NCBI GenBank assembly: GCA_002633005.1
Contig: NMRA01000007.1
Location: forward strand, 2,024,351 to 2,088,350
Origin: Phoronis australis
Taxonomy: Eukaryota; Phoronida; Phoronidae
DNA length: 64,000 bases
Direction of reading: 5' to 3'
In this document: positions 54,247-64,000 of the stretch, piece by piece
Layout: the number at the start of each line of letters is the position of its first letter
Numbering within the stretch: position 1 is the stretch's first letter
The notes under the pieces: generated by a model
Told to the model about the DNA's origin: nothing
Database searches by the model: none
Seen by the model: the letters and a program-made list of their open reading frames with translations, nothing else
Program-made: the position numbers and the translations under genes

Positions 54247-54803
54247 AGACCTGAAGTTCCATTAACTAACCAGGAAAAATCACAAATTACCTGTAAGAAA
54301 TATATATAATAAAGTGTGTCTAAGATTTATGTCTGCCACCCTAGTACAATAAAAATGGACTGAGTAAATGAACGTGTCATTTGATCACAACAGTTTCCTG
54401 CAGCATGTATTCAAAGACAAGTCAGGTGTGGTCACGTTCAAGCATATCATGCTTGATGAGGATGAAAGAGGATTTTTCTGGATTGTCATTCTGTAACTGG
54501 TGGTCACATGGGCATCAATAATACTTCAACTAACATTTATTCCAGGTTCCAATGGCTTGGCACCACAGTGAATCTTCTGAAGTGGATTTTGGAGTGTGAT
54601 GCCTGCCAACAGTCTGCCAAGGCATTGAGGGTTGCTCCAGAGTTGGAGCACATAAAAAAAGTGTTCCTATGTGAGAAAACGTGGTTCCAGAATTGCTGTA
54701 AACGCTATTTTTGGTTGTGTTAACCATGAAGTCTTTTTGTTTTCAGCAGTGTTTTATACTGGGTTTAAACAAGGACGCATACCCTTATCATATAACAGAC
54801 AAN
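54247..54803 (+). repeat. 557 bp tandem duplication, copy 1 (with integrase finger)
   Basis: Bases 54247-54802 recur at 54804-55360 with only a handful of differences. The unit contains YVFKDKSGVVTFKHIMLDED-type text, a GHMGINNTSTN finger half (54499) and CDACQQSAKALRVAPELEH (54597), followed by unrelated sequence. An N at 54803 is the exact junction of the two copies. Confidence 0.93.
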
Positions 54804-55360
54804 AGACCTGAAGTTCCATTAACTAACCAGGAAAAATCACAAATTACCTGTAAGAAATATATATAATAAAGTGTGTCTAAGATTTATGTCTGCCACCCTA
54901 GTACAATAAAAATGGACTGAGTAAATGAACGTGTCATTTGATCACAACAGTTTCCTGCAGCATGTATTCAAAGACAAGTCAGGTGTGGTCACGTTCAAGC
55001 ATATCATGCTTGATGAGGATGAAAGAGGATTTTTCTGGATTGTCATTCTGTAACTGGTGGTCACATGGGCATCAGTAATACTTCAACTAACATTTATTCC
55101 AGGTTCCAATGGCTTGGCACCACAGTGAATCTTCTGAAGTGGATTTTGGAGTGTGATGCCTGCCAACAGTCTGCCAAGGCATTGAGGGTTACTCCAGAGT
55201 TGGAGCACATAAAAAAAGTGTTCCTATGTGAGAAAACGTGGTTCCAGAATTGCTGTAAACGCTATTTTTGGTTGTGTTAACCGTGAAGTCTTTTTGTTTT
55301 CAGCAGTGTTTTATACTGGGTTTAAACAAGGACGCATACCCTCATCATATAACAGACAAG
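54804..55360 (+). repeat. 557 bp tandem duplication, copy 2
   Basis: Nearly identical to the preceding copy; for example ISNTSTN replaces INNTSTN and RVTPELEH replaces RVAPELEH. Such low divergence among otherwise heavily decayed neighbours means either a very recent duplication or an assembly artefact. Confidence 0.93.
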
Positions 55361-55720
55361 GTCAGTGCTGGTGGCTAATCGAGCAATGACCTTTTACTTT
55401 TGACATGAAAGGTTAATGTTCAAATCAGCTGTCAGACACCAACATACGTTACGCTGGAATCTAAAGGGCATTGCTGTCTGTCATGATATTGTTATTCACA
55501 TCACTGAAATACAAACTGCAGCCAAAATTATTTTCACGGACATTTTGTATTTGGTTTAAAAAAGAACTGATAAGTGAAGTACTGGTAGTTAATTGAACAA
55601 TGACCTTTTACTTTTGACCTGAAGGGTTATTCCTCAATGTCATCTAACCTTACGTTGGCGTCTAAAGTGCATTGCTGTTAGTCATGAAGTCGTTCGTGCA
55701 ACTGAAAGAACTGTAATGTT
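55361..55720 (+). repeat. Diverged ~210 bp tandem repeat
   Basis: AATGACCTTTTACTTTTGAC at 55385 and 55601, then GTTACGCTGGAATCTAAAG against CTTACGTTGGCGTCTAAAG and GCATTGCTGT..GTCATGA, show two diverged copies about 215 bp apart. A CA-rich low-complexity stretch follows at 55735-55790. Confidence 0.65.
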
Positions 55721-56099
55721 CATGAAATCACACACATCCAAGCACATATACACACATGCATGCACCCACACACAAACACACTGAGTTATTTGTTCCAAAA
55801 ATCACGATCCAAATCGCTGCACTACAGTGAGTATGAATTCTGCGCTCTTGATTAAAAAGTCGATAATTCTGCAGAAACCTGTCTAAAGCTTAGAGGTTTT
55901 GATGAAAATCCATAAGTAAAACAGACACAAAATAACAATAGGTCAATTGAAAATTTGACAACTTTTTGTCCCAAAATTTCTCTAATCTTCAACAAGAAAG
56001 ATCCCATTAATATTTCTTAATGCTACTGCACAAACCAAATAACCCCTCCAAGGTTTCCAAAGGCTCCATGAGCAAATACGATTACCGCCATCTTCAACA

Positions 56100-59000
56100 T
56101 CAATAAGATTGCTCATCATCTCCTTTCCTCTGCTGTTCCCACAAATCAATGGATTTCCACACAACCTCTGTCACAAAGTCAACAGCACACCGTCCACAAG
56201 TGAGGTACTCGATGGCATGCTCTTGCAGCTGATCTATAGCAACACTTGACCACACCTTCAGTGTTGATGAGCTAAAATGCAAAGAGAACTAGATGAGTTT
56301 AAATCTCAGTCACGTATTGTTAGACAGGTATAAGACAACAAATTTATTTCTAAGGTCATATAATGTGCTGCAGATTCCCACAGTCAACTCGAATACATTG
56401 AGTTCTTATGAACTTTAAGCAGTCATTATGACAACTCCCCAAATATTTTGTGAACACATCACTATTATGCATTTTTGTTGATCACAAATACAAAATCCAA
56501 CAAGTGTACAACAAAATCTAACCACATTATGGCGCACAGGTGAAAATTTTCACATTTTTTTTCATCACATAGCACAAAAGTAACCATTTTGAAGCTTTAT
56601 ACCACAGCTAACAACTGATTTTTAAAAATGAAAAATAGACAACCCTGACAACCAATTATGTCCAAAATTTGTGAAATTTTACTGTAACCCTGTTAATTTA
56701 ATTTTCAACCAAAAAAGTTTAAAAATGATCCAAATTCAACTATTGATAAAGGTTTACAAGTAGAACTTCATAGTCAATTATCGCCTCATTGATAAACAAC
56801 AGTCAGCTAACCTCTGTGCTTCAATGGTGATTCGAGCCAGCACGCCACTGCGCTGTGTTGAGAAGGTGAGTTTGTTTTCAGCATATGCCACATTATAAAA
56901 CAGCTCGTCCTTACACAGGCTTCCAGAACCTAAAGGTGAACAAGTATGAAATAAGGTATATTCATTATGGTATTATGTACGAATGATGGGGACTGGTACC
57001 ACAAATGCAACAAATGATCACATAACTACACGTGATAACCTGTTTTCTATCGGAAACAAGCCCCAGACTGAACAATACAATTTCTCGGTGAGAGGCAAAT
57101 AGTACTGAAAAATCTCACAAATTTAGGACACAATATGGAGAACAACTGAGACTTAATTTCTCATTTTGTTAACAGTCTCTTACAGAAGTCAGGCATATTG
57201 AGAACCAGTTTCCTCCACTGAATAACAGACATCGAACCGATTCTCAAGTGCTAGACCCATGTAAGTGACAATTACCCATTTTTTCATGAAAAACAAGTGG
57301 TACGTGCACAACAGTTTTGAGTTTTGTACTAGAGCTACCATCAGACATTCTGAACAACTGAAAATTCACAACTTTATTGCAGCCCCTCGAAAACTGAAAA
57401 ACAAATTCTGCCAATAATTGTATGAAATTATTGAGATTTCACCGTACCAAAGAAGCAAAACAAACTACAGCAACAGGCCATTCAAACATTAGACTTCTAT
57501 CTCCTCGTTCTTGACACATTGAATTTATCGCTATGATTTGCAATTCAAACACATTAGATGCAGTCAGTGTCGTTGCTGCTGTAGTTAAAAACATAGACAC
57601 TTCACACAACTTCCACACATTCAAAGTTTCTACAAGTTCGAAGTCTTTACAAGAATCCATTACTCCAACCAACCTGGATGTTCTAACAAACAGTTTCCTA
57701 TCATCTCCGAATACCAAGAGTTCAAGCCATAGTTCACTGGTTCTGACAATTTGTAGTCTGAAAAAGAAAATTACAAGGTATCATAGACACACGAGGTAGG
57801 GAACCTGGCGCCTAAGACTGATCTTGACATTGTAGCACTCCCCTTACGCCAAGGAAACTTTTGATTTTTGTCCTTGAAAGACAGCACTTTCCTCGATTTC
57901 TGCAGCATTAATTTGCTAATTTTGCTTGTTATTATGTTTTGTTGAACACAACACCCTAACTTCACGCCTTAACTGCATTTTGAATAAGTTTTCAACACAT
58001 ACAGTGCACAAGTGAACCAAGGGATAGCAATCTTCACAAATACTTCAATGTACCTAAACTACACGGTTAACGGACTCATAAACACGGTCACGGACACATG
58101 AACACGACTCACGGACCTGCAAACACCGTCCACTGACTCACAAACACAGGAACGGACTCACAAAACACGATCCACGCACCCAAATACACAGGACACGGAC
58201 TCGTATTCACGAGGAAACACAGTTAACGGACTGCCAAACACAGGTCACGGACAAAATGCAGATGTCAGCTGACCCAGAAAGCCGATGAGTCCATGACCCG
58301 TGTTTGGCGGTCCGTTAACCGTGTTTCCTCGTGAAAATGAGTCCGTGTCCCGTGTATTTGGGTGCGTGGATCTTGTTTTGCGAGTTCGTTCCCGTGTTTG
58401 TGAGTCAGTGAACGGTGAGGCGTGTTCATGCGTCCGTGCCCTGTGTTTATGAGTTCGTTGACCGTGTAGTTTAGGTACCTTGTACTCTATTCATATCGGA
58501 TCCACTGGCGTAAAAATGCCGCTCTTGTGCATTACTCGATGGTTGCCAGACTGCACCACACTAAGCAGGTAACTTTTGGCACCCAAACAAGTTCACGTTA
58601 CTTGCCCGACTAGCAAGTTGAATGGAAACTTCTGTTTGGAAATTTTGCTCTCATGGAACATAATTTTTCGTTTATTCAACAGTGGCAGTTCAGTTGGGGA
58701 GTGCATAATATTAATGACAAAGTTAGAGATTTGTCACATGATATTTATGGGTAGCGTTCAGTAACTATCTTGCACAGTGAGAAATTCAACCAAAATCTCA
58801 TGACCCCGTTGAAAACACACGGCGACAGTCTTGAGAAATCTTGCCTTTTTAGCAGACACAAGAGTTACTGCACTCTCCCCAGAATTACCATCTGTTTCTC
58901 AGCGGACATTGTTGGAATGAGTTAGCGTTATGAAACAAAATACTTCAGCAAAGGTACCATTGCAACAATTTGAAATTTTCTAACAGATTGAGAAGGTGTG

Positions 59001-60566
59001 TCCATACAAACGATGGCACTTACCTACTAAAAGTCAGTTAGTACATGAGACGCAAAACCATTGACAGTTAAGTTTCTGGTAATAAGTGTTGGAACGTAGG
59101 GTTGTGTGTGGGTATCGAAAGCATTTACTCTCCAAAAGATGAGGCATAATGTTGGGATGTAAATAGCCTGCCATCATGCTTGCAGTTGCAAATTTTGCCT
59201 GCCAGATTTGACATCTACCTGCAGGCAAGCAGGCAGCTGGCTAATACTCCGTTTCGAACTTGTCCTTTTTCTCTAGTCTGAGAGTAAAAAGGAAACACCC
59301 AATTTTTGTGCCTGAAGCTGAGTTCTGATTAAGAAAATGAATTGAAGACAGATTAAGTTCATTTTCAGATAGAAAATGGAAGTAACATCTTATAAGTGGA
59401 AGCGAATCAACTTTTGCTGTTTTTTTTAATGATAATGTCCAAGAATATGGCAGTAAATCGCGACATTGTGCAGCTATTTACATGGCAATAATGGGAGATG
59501 ATCTGGTTCTGACAATTCATGACAAAAATCGAGATATGGTATTTAATATCCAGTACGACCTTAAGTGGCCACCACTGTATCAACTTTAGATCACTTGTGA
59601 ATACCACCAGTTCTACGCTGTTGCAGAAAACCAGTGTCTCTACAACTGTCAATTGTAAAAATCTATCAAGTCCTAGTAGGAAAACCCACCTGCATTGAAC
59701 ATGTACTCAAGATTTTTAAATTCTTGTCTCATTTTCTCCTGTTGAATTTCTTCTTTCACTTCCAAAATTCTAAGTTCTTGTAACTGAATGGCAGCAAGAA
59801 GTATGCGCAACTGCTCAAATCTAAAAAATAGACATTAAAACAAATTAATAGCAACGGTGAATAGCAAATCATGAAGGAGGAACCAACTGTGCCATATTTT
59901 TATAATCCATGCTCTAGACATATCTATTCTTATGCAGGGTTTCCTGTGTAATTATATTTTTTAACTTTTTCAACAAAAATGAAAGTTTGCAGCACCGACC
60001 TCAACTGGCTCCTCATTCACATAAGGCAGGATTTTAATTTAGCAAAGTTCAAACTTCATGGCTTCGCTCCAAGGTTCAGAGGCTAAACATATCTTTGAGA
60101 ATAAATTTGCATGTTCCAACCCAGGAATACTCACACTAAAACATTTAATATTTGAGAAAGGTTCGTACATTTTACCACAAGCATGAGATGAAACAGGTGT
60201 TCCTTGATTGGGCGTTGCCCGAGATGAACAATTCAAACTGGCTTTCTTTACTGACAGATTCGTTTTCTGTGCTTGCAACCACTCTTCCACTTCTTTCAGC
60301 TACAAGGAACAATTTTATATGATTAACAAACCAAACATTTAAGACAGAGTGATCAAATTGTCCCCACCCCTACTATTCTGCCATTGGGGGTATACTACTC
60401 CTAAACAAGAAAGCTATGCGAGCATTTCAGCCCTCTCTATTTTAAATGGCGGTAGTCCAATTCCGGCTCCAAATAAGAAACTTTCATATCATCAAAAATA
60501 CATTTTACACTTCAGTAAAATATGACTTATAAAAGCACTTACTTCCTTCAGCAATCCTTTCTGGTT
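56100..60566 (-). CDS. Unrecognised coiled-coil protein, 3' half
   Basis: Five minus-strand exons join in phase: 60299-60135, 59810-59690, 57757-57674, 56929-56812 and 56271-56100 (TGA). A 24 nt micro-exon at 60566-60543 (NQKGLLKE) may precede them. The product starts LKEVEEWLQAQK, passes through a polar linker to a predicted coiled coil (LRILLAAIQLQELRILEVKE, EEIQQEKMRQEFKNLEYMFN), then YGLNSWYSEMIGNCLLEHPG, CKDELFYNVAYAENKLTFST, RSGVLARITIEAQR, and a helical end with VWSSVAIDQLQEHAIEYLTC and SIDLWEQQRKGDDEQSY. Exons 3-5 have strong acceptors and matching phases (GCA|G, CCA|G, AG|C), strong evidence for a real gene. The first acceptor of the 59810 exon is ambiguous: a better AG ten bases upstream does not keep frame with the chosen donor. 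I do not recognise the family; upstream exons are outside or unseen. Confidence 0.65.
57175..57269. mobile_element. MITE-like palindrome, family A copy 3
   Basis: Third copy of the family at 2055 and 3095. Left end GTCTCTTACAG, core ATTGAGAACCAGTTT, centre CACTGAATAACAGAC, right arm CGATTCTCAAG, right end CATGTAAGTGAC. It lies in an intron of the minus-strand gene. Confidence 0.7.
58050..58479. mobile_element. 430 bp palindrome built of ~21 bp tandem units
   Basis: From GTACCTAAACTACACGGT to ACCGTGTAGTTTAGGTAC the region is a near-complete palindrome with a loop of about 30 bases (58254-58285). Each arm of ~200 bp is itself about ten head-to-tail units of 20-22 bp, consensus ACACGGTCACGGACTCACAA. 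Corresponding units in the two arms match each other better than their neighbours. Fold-back (FB) elements of Drosophila and TU elements of sea urchin have long inverted repeats made of short tandem units; this fits that architecture, without a coding middle. Confidence 0.8.
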
Positions 60567-60876
60567 CTATACATTGAAGCACATCTATGGGAAACAGCAT
60601 GACGAATGCAAGTATATTCACAGTTACATTATATTCAACATTTCCGTTCAATCTTGAGCTGTCTTCCGAGTAACAAAATAATTCAAAGGAAACAATTCTT
60701 ACAGCCTAATGTAACATTGAAATGCACCAGTCCATCATCTACCATAGCTCTAACTGGAATGAACTGATATCCTTATTCATGGACCTCTCAGCATGAGAAG
60801 CCATAATCCACACTGACTCTTACATAAGCAAACAAACTCTATTGTTGTCACCTGCTAAGACCCAAGAGAGGGAACC

Positions 60877-60935
60877 AATGTCATGACCCCTGGTCAATGT
60901 CATGAACCCTGGTCAATGTTATGACTCCTGGTCAT
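60877..60935 (+). repeat. ~19-20 bp tandem repeat
   Basis: AATGTCATGACCCCTGGTC, AATGTCATGAACCCTGGTC and AATGTTATGACTCCTGGTC follow one another directly, then a partial ATGCTGTGA. It lies upstream of, or in an intron of, the minus-strand coiled-coil gene. Confidence 0.85.
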
Positions 60936-61279
60936 GCTGTGAGCAAATAATGAACAACTGCCTAACATGCTGTGTTCTTTCACAATAACACTCAAAATCC
61001 TTGTTTTCATACCAACATAGAATTCTCAGTAGCTTTTACAGCCAATGTCATAAGCACAGTTAATCTTCTGAGGTGTTTCAAGGTTGTGCAGGACCTTACT
61101 GAGGAACACTAATTCAAAATAAATTACCAGAAAAACCAAGCTGTGCCACCTAGTGAAAGTTTTTTGAATGACGAAAGATCAGGGAATGTAAAAATATGGT
61201 TAAGACACATATATACGTGTCATTACTATTAGGAAGTGGTCACCTTCTTGAAGTCAAATTCTCATTTTTAACAAAGGTG
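60936..61279. other. Spacer, nothing recognised
   Basis: AT-rich, without exons or strong repeats. TGCCACCTAGTGAAAG at 61144 echoes the CACCTAGTGGC word of the PPP1CB intron array. Confidence 0.3.
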
Positions 61280-61610
61280 CCTTGATAACAGAACAACCCC
61301 TTAGCTGATTTTAATGAAACCTTAAAATTGCCAATATCACTAAAAATGCTGTTAAGAATTTTTGATTACGTATTCATTTAGTTTAGTTCCTATGCCAAAT
61401 TAACTCACAAAATGTAAGCCATTTTTGCAAAAAATAGCACTCGCAGTCATCTATGGCACAGTACAAAAAACTAGGCATTTAAAACAAAAATCCTAAATGG
61501 GATTTTTGAGACTGATATAAATAAATATCAAAATTGGAAGGTTTCAGTGAAATCAACAGAGCCATTCTTAAGTTCAAGTTAAGTCAATTGGTTAAGTCAA
61601 CATCTGTCAC
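61280..61610. repeat. Fold-back repeat, family B copy 2
   Basis: The left part (GATTTTAATGAAACCTTAAAA, CTGTTAAGAATTTTTGATTA, CATTTTTGCAAAAAATAGCA) matches 5530-5790. The right part, read on the minus strand (GATTTCACTGAAACCTTCCAA), resembles the left part again and matches 5340-5450. Ends and centre therefore follow the same fold-back plan as the copy at 5310. Confidence 0.6.
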
Positions 61611-62772
61611 GAGTCGAAGAAAACTCAAGGTTTTCGATTATTTGGTGAAAACTTAGAAAGCAGGAGTCATAACTATATGGGAGGAAGTTACCATGGAAGA
61701 AATGCGGAAAAGCATTTCTGGTTGGAAGAGAAAGCTCCGTTTAGTTGTGGGGGATGATGGAGGCCACACAAAGCATAGATTGAAATAAGCAAGCTTCCCT
61801 TTTATATAATTTATTTTTTTAACCTGACGTTTTTAATTTGGCAGTACTCACACAATTGGACACAGATCTATTTGATATTTTGTACATTTGTTGATGATAT
61901 CCTAAGGTTCATCTGTAAGAAACTTGAAAAAAAATCAGTTCCTGAGAAATTACTTGTCAAAAAGTGGCTCACATTTTTAGGACACCTGATACATGCATGT
62001 TTCATTTGATGTTATTTGCTGTATTTTGAGATGACTTTCTATGGGGGTAGGAGATCATTAGCGGCAACAACAGTCAAAAGTTAACCTACTGACCCAGTTT
62101 TTACTCACATGCCATTTGGAAAAGATAGCGTGCGAGAGTTCCTTGTGGCAGAAGTAGTCTTTTTAACGACTGATTTTTTAATTGGGATTGAAAATTCTAG
62201 TGATGGAAACGGGAACAGAATAGAGGATGATTATCTATAAATAATAATCCAGGTGTGTTTTGACACAAAGTTCTGTGAAGGTGGAACATTCAAAATTTCT
62301 TTGAAAACCGCAACCGCTGCTGGCGAAAACTGCTAGCCAAGCCAGCACAAGTTTCTGCTTTCTAATTGAATCGACTGTCAATGCATTGTCAATGACACAG
62401 GCAGTACAGGCGGTGTGTTGTTGACAATTTTGAATAAGGCGATTGAAATAGGCCATTTTGTTTTTGGATTGGTGATTTTGCCGTGATGAATGTCCAAGTT
62501 TAAAGATTGTTAACATGAGTGAAAAATTAATTTGTGAAATAAAACTTCAAACGCATTTTCATAATCCATGAGATGTTTGCTTTCAACCTTGAGTTCAAAA
62601 TTCAGGCCACGCAACATGGACGGCAGCGCCAAGTGACCATTTTTGACGTCTTTGTGCCTGTAGGATAGGTCCAATAGAGGGTATGAAGGTTGGTTTACAA
62701 ATAGATTGAATAAAGATATGGTTTATGTAGTGATAGTCATTGTGTTGAATTCAAATCACGACCCACTTTCAA
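61611..62772. other. Spacer, no gene recognised
   Basis: A 32-codon ATG frame at 61693-61788 (KSISGWKRKLRLVVGDDGGH) has good composition but no splice or family support. The rest shows no clear feature. Confidence 0.3.
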
Positions 62773-63505
62773 CCACAGGCGTCCTCAGCTTCTGATCCCC
62801 TAATACACCATATATAATACTACAAGGTAATGTATGACACTCCCGACCAGAAATTCCACGGGTGCTTCACTTCAGCCGTCCATATCAAGCACAAAACTCA
62901 ATGAATTTACACAAAATAAGGTTTCAACAAACCATTAGCAATCGTTCTTTCTTCTAATACCATTCACACGGTGTCCTGCTCCAGCGAGATCGCAAAAAAT
63001 TCGTGGTCAAAGCATAAAAATGTTCCCAAAAAGCCAACCCATTGAGCCTCCTTGGACGGTTCGAGGTCAAGGGCGGTACGGCAATTGCCGATTTGTCACG
63101 GAGTGTCATGACATCGATAACTCCAAACCATTTCGTAATCTTCCGTGATGAACCGGCAATTGCCACCCATCTGTAACTCATCGGATAATTCCGTACTGTC
63201 CTTGACATCGAACTGTCCAAGGAGGCTCGATGCGTTGACTTTTTGGGAACATTTTTGTGCTTTGACCGCGAATTTGTTGCAATCTCGTTGGAGCAGGATA
63301 CCGTGAATGGTATTAGAAGAAAGAACAATTGCTAATGGTTTGTTGAAACCTTGTTTTGTGTAAATTTATTGAGTTTTGTGTTTGATATGGACGGCTGAAG
63401 TGAAGCACCCGTGGAATTTCTGATCGCAAGTGCCATACCTTGTAGTATTATATATAGTGTATTGGAGAGGATCAGAAGCTGAGGATGCCTGTGCTTTCAA
63501 CACAA
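62773..63505. mobile_element. ~730 bp imperfect palindrome
   Basis: The left arm (CACAGGCGTCCTCAGCTTC, TATATAATACTACAAGGTA, CCGTCCATATCAAGC, CCATTAGCAATCGTTCTTTC, GAGCCTCCTTGGAC, CGGCAATTGCCG) reappears inverted in the right arm at roughly 90% identity over ~340 bp, centred near 63115-63145. Inner loop about 30 bases. The open frame of 124 codons through it (62954-63328) is a by-product. A long fold-back or MITE-type transposon without coding capacity. Confidence 0.85.
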
Positions 63506-63764
63506 TCAACCGCCTGAGAATTATGCCTTATGGAAAAATAAGTAATATTCGGTAATAGTCGGATAACATGGTCCCATTTCAAATTCTGTCAGGAATACTT
63601 AAAAAATAAAATGAAGTGTCGCAATATACAATTACCCACTCTCATGGATCACGCGCGCCACTCTACTCACACTTTTTCGTGAAATCTACATCATTTGAGA
63701 AGATACGCGACAAATTATGTTCGCCTCCCGAGCGTTTTTCCTCGATCCAAGATGTCCGCCAATG

Positions 63765-63967
63765 AACTCACGTTCGCGAGAGGACCGGCGTTGTTCTCGC
63801 GAACGGGGTCACGTTCGCGAGAGAACACGTGTTGTCTTCTCGCAAACGCAAACTAACTAACGTTCGCAAGAGTCCAAAAATGAACCCAATGAGAAAACGC
63901 AAAACTCCAACTTAGTTAAAAGAGATTTTTAAAAAAGGTTTTGTCGTTTCACCCGCTGATGACGTCA
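63765..63967. promoter_or_regulatory. Putative promoter: TTCGCGAGA cluster and CRE
   Basis: At least three ACGTTCGCGAGAG or reverse copies lie at 63769-63822, including the inverted pair GTTCTCGCGAAC and GTTCGCGAGAGAAC; weaker forms (TTCTCGCAAACG, GTTCGCAAGAG) follow to 63872. A perfect TGACGTCA lies at 63960-63967. CGCGAGA and CRE words also mark the SRP54 and PPP1CB promoters here. No coding exon is visible, so the gene served is uncertain. Confidence 0.45.
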
Positions 63968-64000
63968 TACCCCACTGTGCCAGGGTAGCATAAATAATGA

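Noticed and set aside
58050-58479. CRISPR-like array because of regularly spaced ~21 bp units
   Set aside because: Units are contiguous without spacers and form an inverted palindrome in an animal genome.
62954-63328. 124-codon minus-strand open frame
   Set aside because: It runs straight through the centre of the 730 bp palindrome and has no family motif or splice context.

Overview
This window is animal nuclear DNA. It is AT-rich, its genes are split by GT-AG introns, and it is crowded with degenerate transposons. I decoded four conserved eukaryotic genes exon by exon, plus the 3' half of a fifth that I cannot name. The low-copy repeats, pogo, piggyBac and Ty3/gypsy remnants, many palindromic elements and protein sequences close to the vertebrate orthologues suggest a marine invertebrate, possibly a deuterostome. 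The species cannot be fixed from the sequence alone.

Layout, left to right. (1) 1029-6404, minus: 5' part of a BART-domain (CFAP36/ARL2BP-like) gene that runs off the left edge. (2) 7865-11365, plus: PIGH, the GPI-GlcNAc transferase subunit. Its last four coding exons are clear and its N-terminal exon was not found. (3) 14095-22450, minus: complete SRP54, 13 coding exons and 504 residues, convergent with PIGH. (4) 22.5-28.8 kb: SRP54 promoter region with a TCTCGCGAGA element, a ~1.06 kb element with terminal inverted repeats, a second copy of a ~470 bp repeat and several short MITE-like palindromes. (5) 28881-39956, plus: complete PP1 catalytic subunit (PPP1CB-like), 7 coding exons and 326 residues. 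Its third intron holds a higher-order tandem repeat and a LINE tail. (6) 40-45.4 kb: no recognisable gene, dispersed repeats only. (7) 45.4-55.7 kb: a transposon graveyard with a pogo-like DDE_1 transposase, at least six broken pieces of one gypsy-type integrase, a piggyBac transposase remnant joined to it, and a near-identical 557 bp tandem duplication. (8) 56100-60566, minus: 3' exons of an unrecognised coiled-coil gene. Its intron carries a 430 bp palindrome built of ~21 bp tandem units. (9) 61-64 kb: a fold-back repeat, a ~730 bp palindrome, and a cluster of TTCGCGAGA and CRE motifs at the right edge that looks like a promoter.

The host genes are housekeeping functions (ER targeting of nascent chains, GPI anchor synthesis, protein dephosphorylation, probably a cilium-related BART protein). 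They form no operon-like unit. The most unusual content is in the repeats: palindromes of several unrelated families, a three-monomer higher-order repeat, and a gypsy/piggyBac chimera whose junction was copied more than once. Single N bases at 38017, 51190 and 54803 fall on or near repeat junctions, so some duplications may be assembly joins.
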